34,020 nucleotides of DNA from assembly GCA_023457715.1 (NCBI GenBank), contig JAEWKR010000087.1, positions 1 through 34,020 of the forward strand. The letters are read 5' to 3'. This stretch comes from Verrucomicrobiota bacterium (GTDB lineage Bacteria > Verrucomicrobiota > Verrucomicrobiia > Opitutales > Opitutaceae). The notes below the pieces were generated by a model. That model saw nothing but the letters and a program-made list of their open reading frames with translations. It was not told the DNA's origin and did no database searches. Below, one piece after another: positions 16,221 through 22,261 of this stretch. Made by a program: the position numbers and the translations under genes. Each line of letters begins with the position of its first letter. The stretch's first letter is position 1.

Positions 16221-16417
16221 GGAAGGGACCTAAAGGACCAAAGGGACCAAAGGGAAAACCGTGGTTTGGGGCTGTGGGAGCAGGTTTACCCCGCGATGGC
16301 GTGCGCGCGAATCGCCGGGTAAACCCGCTCCCACAGCTCCGAACGCCCCACAGCCTGTGTCAGCGTCCCTTAAGTCCCTTGGGTCCTTTAGGCCCCTTTG
16401 GTCCCTTTGGTCCCTTC
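16221..16417. repeat. Nested repeat: word-based inverted repeat enclosing a REP-like palindrome
   Basis: The outer arms, about 16221-16256 and 16364-16417, are complementary runs of GGGACCAAA-type words. Inside them, 16271-16297 (GCTGTGGGAGCAGGTTTACC and on) and 16311-16337 form a 27-bp inverted repeat with two mismatches around a 13-nt loop. The inner head GTGGGAGCGGGTTTACCCG closely resembles the REP sequences of Pseudomonas. The region separates tyrA from the EVE gene and has no gene. Confidence 0.88.
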
Positions 16418-16421
16418 AATT

Positions 16422-16847
16422 CTACCTCAGCGGTTTCATCGTTCCCAGCCGGACCACGCGATCGAACTCCGCGCGGGTCACGGGCTGCACCGACAACCGC
16501 GAATTCTTGAGCAGCGCCATGGCCGCAAGCAGCGGCTCGGCCTTGATCTCGTCAAGGGTCACGGGGCGGGGCAGGGGGTCGAGTGCCTTCAACTCCACTG
16601 CATACCACTCGCCTTCATCGGCGGTGTCGTCGGGAAACGCGATCTTTGCCACCTCGGCGACGCCGCGCACGGCCTTCGTGCTCACGCTCTCGTAGAACAA
16701 CACGCGGTCGCCGCGCTGCATCGCCTTGAGATTGTTTCGCGCCGCGTAATTGCGGACGCCGGTCCAGGCGGTGCGGCGTTCCCGCGCGAAATCCTCCCAG
16801 GAGTAGGTCTCCGGCTCCGACTTCACCAGCCAGTATTGCGTTGTCAT
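16422..16847 (-). CDS. EVE-domain protein (PUA-like fold)
   Basis: 141 residues from ATG 16847, where the family consensus begins (MTTQYWLVKSEPETYSWEDF). A longer frame to 16877 adds ten unconserved residues. The blocks WTGVRNYAARNNLKAMQRGDRVLFYES and EGEWYAVELKALDPLPRPVTLDEIK are characteristic of the EVE family (thymocyte nuclear protein 1 homologues), whose PUA-like pocket is known or suspected to bind modified bases in DNA or RNA. The function in bacteria is not settled; some members are linked to modified-DNA recognition, but nothing next to it suggests a restriction system. It is divergent from the small membrane gene at 16878, with only 30 bp between the starts. Confidence 0.92.
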   Translation of the reverse strand: MTTQYWLVKSEPETYSWEDFARERRTAWTGVRNYAARNNLKAMQRGDRVLFYESVSTKAVRGVAEVAKIAFPDDTADEGEWYAVELKALDPLPRPVTLDEIKAEPLLAAMALLKNSRLSVQPVTRAEFDRVVRLGTMKPLR

Positions 16848-16877
16848 GGGGCGAGGGGTTTGGTGCGCTGCACGCAA

Positions 16878-16994
16878 ATGGAACCCACGGAGGCTGAAAA
16901 GCGAAAAGGTCGGCGCGCCCAGCAGTTCCTCTGGATCCTGACCGCCGTGATGATCGGGGTGCCGGTGCTCCTGTACGTCTTCGTCCGCCGCTGA
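16878..16994 (+). CDS. Small single-TM protein (38 residues)
   Basis: Encodes a 38-residue protein: a charged cytoplasmic start (MEPTEAEKRKGRRAQQ), one TM helix (FLWILTAVMIGVPVLLYVFV), and terminal RR. It begins 30 bp from the divergent EVE start and ends 11 bp before the PIN-TRAM gene, so it probably shares that transcript. The pattern of charged head, clean helix and tight spacing argues that it is real. The function is unknown; it might partner the neighbouring membrane PIN protein. Confidence 0.6.
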   Translation: MEPTEAEKRKGRRAQQFLWILTAVMIGVPVLLYVFVRR

Positions 16995-17005
16995 TCCTCC
17001 CGCGC

Positions 17006-18004
17006 ATGGACAAGACGCTTCTCCCCATCCGTCTCGCCTTTGTCGCGCTGTGTGCCGCGGCGGGCTGGCTCGTCTGCTACACGATCTTTGAATGGGACCG
17101 TTATCGGGTTCTCGCTGCCACCATCGGCTTTTTGATCGGCGCGCTCGTCGTGCTCGTCGACGTCATGCTGAAGGGTTTCTCGCTGCGAGGTCTGACCGCG
17201 CTGTCGTTCGGCATCGGGATCGGTCTCCTGATCGCTTACATGGTGGGCACCTCGCCCTTGCTGGCGGAGGGGGACCCGCAGGTCATCTATCTCGTGCGGC
17301 TCGGGCTCTTCCTCGTTTGTCCGTACCTCGCAACCGTCATCGCGCTGCGCGGCAAGGATGAGTTCAACCTGATCATCCCCTACGTCCGCTTCGTGCCGCA
17401 CGAGGTCGACATCCCGCTGGTCGTGGTGGACACGAGCGTGTTGATCGACGGCCGCATCGCCCGCGTCTGCGAGTCGGGTTTTCTCAACGCTGGTCTCGTC
17501 ATCCCGCGTTTCGTCCTCGACGAACTCAGCGCCGTGGCGGATTCCGCTGATCTGGCCCGCCAGGCGAAAGGCCGCAAAGGGCTGGAAGTGCTCAACGAGC
17601 TGCGGCGAATCAAGCACGTCGACATCCGCATTACCGAGAGCGAGGTGGCCCATCGCGAGGACGTGGACGCGAAGCTGGTGTTCCTGGCCCAGTCGATGCG
17701 CGCGAAGTTGATGACCACGGATTACAATCTCGCGAAGATGGCCGAATTCCACGGCGTGCCGTGGTTGAACCTGAACCATCTGGCCCGTTCGCTGCACCCC
17801 GAGGTCATGGTGGGCGAGTCGCTGGAGGTGGAACTGGTCAAGCCGGGCAAGGAGGAAGGCCAGGCCGTGGGTTTCAACGATGACGGCTCCATGGTCGTGG
17901 TGAACGGCGGTCGCGCGCTGCTCGGTCGCCGCGTGCAGGTGGAGGTCGTCAGCGTACTGCCCACGGCCGGCGGCAAGATGGTGTTCGCTAAGCTGATCGG
18001 TTGA
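17006..18004 (+). CDS. Membrane-anchored PIN-TRAM domain protein (YacL-like)
   Basis: 332 residues. The first 115 hold four hydrophobic helices (AFVALCAAAGWLVCYTIF, AATIGFLIGALVVLVDVML, ALSFGIGIGLLIAYMV, and one near LGLFLVCPYLATVIAL). A PIN nuclease domain follows at about 140-255, with its acidic residues in VVVDTSVLIDGRI, VLDELSAVAD and LMTTDYNLAKMA. The C-terminal TRAM domain (about 275-332) contains a typical RNA-binding beta fold with GRALLGRRVQVEVVSVLPTAGGKMVFAKL. This is the architecture of Bacillus YacL and its relatives, likely membrane-associated RNases of unknown target. It ends about 110 bp before tRNA-Ala. Confidence 0.92.
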   Translation: MDKTLLPIRLAFVALCAAAGWLVCYTIFEWDRYRVLAATIGFLIGALVVLVDVMLKGFSLRGLTALSFGIGIGLLIAYMVGTSPLLAEGDPQVIYLVRLGLFLVCPYLATVIALRGKDEFNLIIPYVRFVPHEVDIPLVVVDTSVLIDGRIARVCESGFLNAGLVIPRFVLDELSAVADSADLARQAKGRKGLEVLNELRRIKHVDIRITESEVAHREDVDAKLVFLAQSMRAKLMTTDYNLAKMAEFHGVPWLNLNHLARSLHPEVMVGESLEVELVKPGKEEGQAVGFNDDGSMVVVNGGRALLGRRVQVEVVSVLPTAGGKMVFAKLIG

Positions 18005-18113
18005 CGGCGCACGGAACTCGCGGATTACGAACCGTCCCGCGGCAGGACAAAATTTGCCCAAAGATTGGTGTTTACTTGCGAGCGCGGATTTAACAATTAC
18101 GTCAGCTCCTCTC

Positions 18114-18189
18114 GGGCCAGTAGCTCAGTTGATAGAGCGCATCGTTCGCAACGATGAGGTCGTCGGTTTGATCCCGATCTGGTCCACCA
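18114..18189 (+). tRNA. tRNA-Ala, anticodon CGC
   Basis: Cloverleaf by hand: acceptor GGGCCAG (18114-18120) with CTGGTCC (18179-18185), including the G3-U70 wobble that identifies alanine tRNAs. The anticodon stem CATCG/CGATG encloses loop TTCGCAA with CGC at 18147-18149. Discriminator A, and CCA (18187-18189) is encoded. The D loop is AGTTGATA (G18, A19) and the T loop TTTGATC (U56), so the usual G19-C56 pair is replaced by A19-U56. The first repeat of the GIY-YIG element begins at the CCA with no spacer. Confidence 0.95.
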
Positions 18190-18286
18190 TCCTTCGCAAG
18201 GCGGACAGATGCCGGAAAATCCAAGCGAAGGATGCCCTCCGTAGGCTTGGCGAAGGAGGGCCAAATGTGCGACAATCCCAAGGGCC

Positions 18287-18418
18287 GTGCACTACGTCTA
18301 CATTCTCGAATCGGCATCCTTCGCTCCGCTCGTGGAACTCGCGGAGCTACGGATGGCACGCCATCCTTCGCAAGGCGGACAGATGCCGGAAAATCCAAGC
18401 GAAGGATACCCTCCGTAG
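18287..18418 (+). pseudogene. Internally deleted GIY-YIG gene remnant
   Basis: GTG 18287 begins the same nine codons as the intact gene (VHYVYILES), then the frame jumps directly into tail B and the next leader, ending at TAG 18416-18418. All catalytic residues beyond the first Tyr pair are missing, so it cannot be an active nuclease. It marks the deleted unit 1 of the array. Confidence 0.7.
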
Positions 18419-18460
18419 GCTTGGCGAAGGAGGGCCAAATGTGCGAAAATCCCAAGGGCT

Positions 18461-18706
18461 GTGCACTACGTCTACATTCTCGAATCGGTGAACACGCCGA
18501 CCGAAAAATACGTCGGCCGAACCGATGACCTACGGGGCCGGGTATCCGACCACAACTCCGGTCGTTCGCCGCACACCGCGAAACATCGTCCGTGGAATCT
18601 CGTCTGCTATCACGCCTTTGCTGATGAGCGGAGAGCGGTCGCATTTGAGAAATACCTCAAGAGCGGCTCTGGCCACGAATTTCGGCGCCGCCACTTCGGC
18701 GCCTGA
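18461..18706 (+). CDS. GIY-YIG nuclease domain protein
   Basis: 81 residues starting at GTG 18461, which lies inside leader A2; the alignment of the motif with the N terminus supports this start. The GIY part is VYIL (Y3, Y5), YIG is KYVGRT (Y17-G19), followed by R25 in DDLRGRV, H31, and the metal-binding Glu E63 in FEKYLKSGSG. These match the catalytic residues of stand-alone GIY-YIG (YhbQ/UPF0213-like) proteins. The 5' 28 bases are duplicated upstream (unit 1) and partly in unit 3, tying the gene to the flanking repeats. By analogy with RAYT transposases and REPs, it may move or maintain these palindromes; this is an inference. It could also be an ordinary single-domain nuclease that has been caught in a local duplication. 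Confidence 0.9.
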   Translation: MHYVYILESVNTPTEKYVGRTDDLRGRVSDHNSGRSPHTAKHRPWNLVCYHAFADERRAVAFEKYLKSGSGHEFRRRHFGA

Positions 18707-18861
18707 CGCTTCGCTCCGCTCGTGGAACTCGCGGAGCTACGGATGGCACGCCATCCTTCGCAAGGCGGACAGATGCCGGAAAATCCAAGCGAAGGATGCC
18801 CTCCGTAGGCTTGGCGAAGGAGGGCCAAATGTGCGAAAATCCCAAGGGCTGTGCCTTACGC

Positions 18862-20019
18862 CTACATCGGCGATGGCGCGCATAACCCTTGGCCACCCAG
18901 CTCGCGCAGAACACCGATGAGGTGAAACGTGGCGATGCCCTCTGCGGTGGATCGCGGCTGGGACACGCCGTGGGCGCGGAGGCGATGCTCTGATCGGTCG
19001 CTCCACACCACCCGGAACTCCAGGTCGAAGGTCTGCTCGAACTCGACTACCCGCATCAATTCGCTGAACCGCGCCTCCACTCCCGTGCGATCGTCTGGAT
19101 GCACGTGCGCCATGAACGAAGCGACCGACTCGATCTCCCCGTCCGCCAGGCCAAGCAGGCGGCGCGCCCGGTCATTCCATACATCGCAGCCCGTCAGCCC
19201 GTCGTGGAAGAGCAATCCGAGGTCCGCCACGGCGAGCGCGAGGCGCAAGCGCGTCCGCGTGTCGGTCGCATCGATCTCCGCCTGCTGACGGGGCGTAATG
19301 TCCTGCACGACGCTGAACTGCAGGTCAGTCGCCCCTTGGCGCACAATCGAACTGGTGAGATGGCCCCAAAACACGCTGCCGTCTTTGCGCAGGTATCGCG
19401 TGTCTGCGACCAGCTCCGAAATTCGACCGGCCCGCAAGTCGGCCAGGCGTTGCTGGTCGAGGGGTCGATCCTCCGGATGAGTGACGTCGAGGAAGGTGAT
19501 GCCGCCGGTAAGTTCCTCGCGGGTTCGACCGAGCATGCGGCACCACCGGTCATTCACCTGCAGGAAGCGATGGCTCAGCGGGTCGACCAAAGCGTGACCT
19601 GCCGCCGACAACTCAAAAAAGCCATGGAATTTTTCTTCTGCGGTGCGGCGGGCCGTGATGTCGGTGCAAAGGTCGAGCGCGCCCAGGAAGCCATTCTCGC
19701 CGAATACCGGGCGCGCCGACACCAAGCACCAGACCGCGCTGCCGTCGCGATGCTTCAGTCGCAGATCCAGCACGGCGGGATAACCGCGCAGGCGCTCCCC
19801 GTGTAGTTCTGTCAGGTACGCAGCATCTTCCTCGAAGGCGAAATCGCGACGGGGCCGCCCCAAGACATCCGCCGTTTTCAGGCCCAGAATGGCAGCCATC
19901 CGGGAATTCGCCCTGACGATGTGATCGTTCGCATCGACCAGCCAAACCCCCTCATTTGCCGACTCGAAAAGGTCGGCAAACAGCGTCTCGTCTTCAAATA
20001 AGCGCAGGAGCCCGGGCAT
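18862..20019 (-). CDS. Multi-PAS sensor protein, probably truncated at its 3' end
   Basis: 385 residues with three PAS/PAC modules: about 10-128 (ending ALDLCTDITARRTAEE), 130-252 (FSVVQDITPRQQAE), and 258-372. There is no signal peptide or TM helix. No kinase, GGDEF, EAL or other output domain follows. The last PAC strand breaks off at FHLIGVLRELGGQGLCAPSPM, exactly where a D-[IV]-T-x-R linker to an output domain would be expected. The stop (TAG, 18862-18864) lies inside sequence shared with leader A of the GIY-YIG array. I infer that the element array replaced the 3' part of a longer sensor kinase gene. A naturally output-less PAS protein cannot be excluded. Confidence 0.85.
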   Translation of the reverse strand: MPGLLRLFEDETLFADLFESANEGVWLVDANDHIVRANSRMAAILGLKTADVLGRPRRDFAFEEDAAYLTELHGERLRGYPAVLDLRLKHRDGSAVWCLVSARPVFGENGFLGALDLCTDITARRTAEEKFHGFFELSAAGHALVDPLSHRFLQVNDRWCRMLGRTREELTGGITFLDVTHPEDRPLDQQRLADLRAGRISELVADTRYLRKDGSVFWGHLTSSIVRQGATDLQFSVVQDITPRQQAEIDATDTRTRLRLALAVADLGLLFHDGLTGCDVWNDRARRLLGLADGEIESVASFMAHVHPDDRTGVEARFSELMRVVEFEQTFDLEFRVVWSDRSEHRLRAHGVSQPRSTAEGIATFHLIGVLRELGGQGLCAPSPM

Positions 20020-20050
20020 GCGTGGTGCCCGAACTGACCTTCAACCTTGC

Positions 20051-20207
20051 CGCAGGAGCGGTTCTCCTGCGCAGAAATCGCCCATGCGCATTCGCCGCAC
20101 CAGCTTACAAAAATGCTCCGAGCACCTGCAAAGTCTCGGAGCGAAGCCGGCGGCGCTGCGCGGTGGGAGGTTTCCGCTGGTCTGGGAGCGCGGGCTGACC
20201 TCCCGCC
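20051..20207. repeat. Three hairpins between the PAS gene and the Lys/Ala-rich gene
   Basis: CGCAGGAG-CGGTT-CTCCTGCG (20051-20071), GCTCCGAG/CTCGGAGC (20115-20122 and 20135-20142) and GGTGGGAGGT/ACCTCCCGCC (20162-20171 and 20198-20207, one G-T pair) are all inverted repeats. The one nearest 20214 follows the reverse-strand gene at 20214-20687 and may terminate it. No promoter for the PAS gene can be pinpointed. Confidence 0.6.
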
Positions 20208-20213
20208 TCGCCT

Positions 20214-20687
20214 TTACGGAAACTCCGGGGCGATCGTCGTGGTGCTGCCGGAGGCGACGATGCAGTCGGGACCGGAACTCCAGATCTGATCGTTGATCAG
20301 GACCTTGAACGAGATCGGTCGCGCCGACTCACCGAGCGTGAATTCCCAGTGGTCGCCCGCGACGCACTCCATCGCCACGCCCTGGTCCCAATTCAGGCCC
20401 GGACCGTCACCGCGCAGGTACAGCGCATTGCCGTAGCCGACATCGACGCGGGCGATGATCTTCGTCTGCACAGCCGCGCCCTTGACGGCTTTCACCTTGG
20501 CGGGCGCGGCCGGAGGCACCTCCCGGGTGAGGCTGGCGGCCACTGCCGGGATCACCGGGGCGAGTGGCGCGACGGCATTCACCGACGTGGCGGCAGCAGC
20601 GGCCGAGGCCGACGCTTTCTTCTTGGGTGTTTTGGACGAGCGGGTCGCTGGGGCGGGCGACTTGCTCTTCGCGGTGGTCTTTTTCAT
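20214..20687 (-). CDS. Lys/Ala/Pro-rich tail fused to a carbohydrate-binding-like beta domain
   Basis: 157 residues. Residues 1-75 are dominated by Lys, Ala, Ser, Pro and Thr (MKKTTAKSKSPAPATRSS, TPKKKASASAAAAAT), like the disordered tails of histone H1-like bacterial proteins. Residues about 76-157 form a beta-rich domain: TKIIARVDVGYGNALYLRG, GPGLNWDQGVAMECV, HWEFTLGESARPISFKVLIN and IWSSGPDCIVASGSTTTI. The pattern of RGDGPGLNWDQG, then W-F and K-V-L-I-N, recalls starch-binding CBM20/CBM48 domains. There is no signal peptide, so it is probably cytoplasmic. It may link glycogen or DNA to another partner. The family is not recognised with certainty. Confidence 0.7.
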   Translation of the reverse strand: MKKTTAKSKSPAPATRSSKTPKKKASASAAAAATSVNAVAPLAPVIPAVAASLTREVPPAAPAKVKAVKGAAVQTKIIARVDVGYGNALYLRGDGPGLNWDQGVAMECVAGDHWEFTLGESARPISFKVLINDQIWSSGPDCIVASGSTTTIAPEFP

Positions 20688-20812
20688 TGCGATGGTACGG
20701 TTGGTTGAGGTCTGGCTAACCCCTATTCAGGTCCGACCGTAGCAAATGCAGGGCCATAAATGAAAGCACAAGTTCGCGGCTTGCACGCGCACCCTCCCTT
20801 TCACCCTCACTT

Positions 20813-21466
20813 TCACTTTCCCTTTCCCTTTCCCTTTTCGTCCGAATTGATCGCCGTCAGCCGCGCCTTGATCAGTCCGAGCCCGGCCTCGCGGTCGGCG
20901 AGTTGCTCGGGGGTGATCATTTCACAGTGGACGCGAACCTTTGAAAACGGCCGGGGCAGGTAAAAGCGGTCCCAGCTCTTGAGCTGCCAGGCGTGCGCGA
21001 ATTCTCCACCGAGCAAGAGCAGCGGCGCGCCCGTCCGCCGGGGCACGACCACCACGCCCGGTTTCAGCTCGTAGCAGGGACCCCTCGGGCCGTCCGGCGT
21101 GATGCCGATGTCGTGGCCGGCGCGCTGCGCCTCCACCAAGGCCGAAGCGGCCTCGCGTCCAAGCCGGCTGCTCGAGCCGCGGGCCGCGCGCATCCCGACG
21201 TGCGAGAAGAAAGCGCTCAACCAGGCGCCGTCGCCCGACGCACTGATGAGGGCGTACAGGGGCCGGCCCCCGCGGTACCGGCGGTAGATCTCGGGAGTGA
21301 GAAAAAGCCGGTTGTGCCACAGCACGAAGGCGACGGGAACGTCGCGGCGGGTGACGGCGCGGAGATCGTCGGGGCTCAGTTCGAACCGCAGGGTCATGCC
21401 CCAGAGCTTGAGCAGCATGGCGGCGGGCCAGAGGACCGCCCGTCGCCATCCGGAGATGACATGCAC
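20813..21466 (-). CDS. DUF374-family lysophospholipid acyltransferase-like protein
   Basis: 217 residues if GTG 21466 is used (HVISGWRRAVLWPAAMLLKLWG). A frame open to an ATG at 21652 would add 62 low-complexity residues and overlap the divergent gene, so the GTG is preferred. The hydrophobic N terminus is followed by VLWHNRLF with the catalytic His (Trp-His-Asn), then SASGDGAWLSAFF, GSSSRLGREA, and DIGITPDGPRGP, the typical DUF374 (LPLAT superfamily) blocks. Such proteins are thought to acylate lipid A-like or other envelope lipids. The C terminus (EKGKGKGK) comes from a run of CTTTCC repeats and is probably not functional. It is divergent from the gene at 21456. Confidence 0.8.
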   Translation of the reverse strand: MHVISGWRRAVLWPAAMLLKLWGMTLRFELSPDDLRAVTRRDVPVAFVLWHNRLFLTPEIYRRYRGGRPLYALISASGDGAWLSAFFSHVGMRAARGSSSRLGREAASALVEAQRAGHDIGITPDGPRGPCYELKPGVVVVPRRTGAPLLLLGGEFAHAWQLKSWDRFYLPRPFSKVRVHCEMITPEQLADREAGLGLIKARLTAINSDEKGKGKGK

Positions 21467-22172
21467 GACCCGTGACGGCGCGTTTGACGCCGGGCGGGTT
21501 GTCGTCGATGAGGGCGGTGTGTCTGAAGCGTCCAAGCTGAACTCCGTGGCGAAAGGCTCCGGGTTCTCGTCCAATTTGGCTCCGCCGCCAAGCGAGAACA
21601 CTCCGGCCGCGCTGCCGCCCTGTCCCTGCCTCCCGCCGTCCCGCGCCGACATCGACTGGCGTTGGCTGCATGCCCTTCGGGGTGGCGATCGCGGCGCCGC
21701 GTTCTACCTCGCCTGTCTCGAGTATGCCCAGGTGCAATGGCACCGGCGCCTGCCCTCGCGGGCGGTGCTGTGTCTCGACCGGGCCTTCGGCGCCGCCTTG
21801 CAGGGCGACGAGCCGGTTCTTCAGGCCTGGCCGTGGCCTTACGCCGCCATGGCGTGGATCCTCCGCCACACGCCGGCGGAGCTTTTTGTGGGCAACCCGC
21901 GGGTTCATTTTCAGCATTACGCCGACCGGATGAACGAGCCGCGGCGCGACCAGCGTGCCGCGAGGGCCTGGGCCTGCTGGGCACTGACCCGCGCCTTGCG
22001 GCCGGAACTGCCCGGTGACCCGCGGCACCGCGTGAAGGAGCCCGGTTTGGCGGACATCCAAGGCGCGCTGCAACGCCACGGATGTCCGGGTGAGGCGGAC
22101 CTCTGGGCCCAGGTGCTCCGCGAAGTCTCCTCTCCGGAGGGCGTTCCCGCAGCGCAACCCCCTGCGCCGTAG
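21456..22172 (+). CDS. Hypothetical protein
   Basis: 238 residues from ATG 21456, which overlaps the first bases of the divergent DUF374-like gene. Starts at GTG codons further in (near 21517 or 21551) are possible. The conserved-looking part begins around residue 65 (DIDWRWLHALRGGDRGAAFYLACLEYAQ) and continues with Trp- and Arg-rich helices (QWHRRLPSRAVLCLDRAF, WPYAAMAWILRH, NPRVHFQHYADRM). The strict spacing of Trp, His and Leu looks like a folded helical domain, but I do not recognise a family. There is no signal peptide and no TM helix. It ends 89 bp before the histidine kinase gene on the same strand. Confidence 0.65.
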   Translation: MTCTTRDGAFDAGRVVVDEGGVSEASKLNSVAKGSGFSSNLAPPPSENTPAALPPCPCLPPSRADIDWRWLHALRGGDRGAAFYLACLEYAQVQWHRRLPSRAVLCLDRAFGAALQGDEPVLQAWPWPYAAMAWILRHTPAELFVGNPRVHFQHYADRMNEPRRDQRAARAWACWALTRALRPELPGDPRHRVKEPGLADIQGALQRHGCPGEADLWAQVLREVSSPEGVPAAQPPAP

Positions 22173-22261
22173 GCACTCTTGCGCCGGGCACGCCTGGTCC
22201 GCGGCGCCCGCCCCCGTTTCCGGGGATTCCCCGTTGTATCCAATGACGTTCCACGCGGTCA

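Larger units (their letters stand above)
18187..18867. mobile_element. Tandem array of a GIY-YIG-encoding palindromic mini-element
   Basis: The layout is A1-B1-A2-GIY-YIG ORF-B2-A3. Leader A is 128 bp: A1 is 18187-18314, A2 is 18361-18488 (three differences), and A3 starts at 18751 and loses similarity near 18867. A has two stems, ATCCTTCGC/GCGAAGGAT (18189-18197 and 18225-18233 in A1) and GCCCTCC/GGAGGGC (18234-18240 and 18255-18261). It includes the start and first nine codons of the GIY-YIG gene. Tail B (B1 18315-18360, B2 18709-18750) has stems GCTCCGC/GCGGAGC and, with the next A, GGATGGC/GCCATCC. Unit 2 (18361-18750, 390 bp) is intact. Unit 1 (18187-18360, 174 bp) is the same unit with about 216 bp of the ORF deleted. 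Unit 3 is a lone leader. Mobility is inferred from the repeats, the internal deletion and the exact junction with the tRNA. Confidence 0.75.

Noticed and set aside
16422..16847. EVE-domain protein as part of a defence system
   Set aside because: EVE proteins can be linked to modified-DNA restriction, but the neighbours here are tyrA and a PIN-TRAM gene, with no methylase, nuclease or helicase next to it.
18187..18867. CRISPR array
   Set aside because: The repeats are 128 bp and 42-46 bp, with internal hairpins and a gene between them. There are no short repeats with uniform spacers and no cas genes.
21467..21652. N-terminal extension of the DUF374-like protein to ATG 21652
   Set aside because: The extra 62 residues are Gly/Ser/Pro/Thr-rich, unlike the family, and overlap the forward gene. 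The GTG at 21466 gives the expected length.
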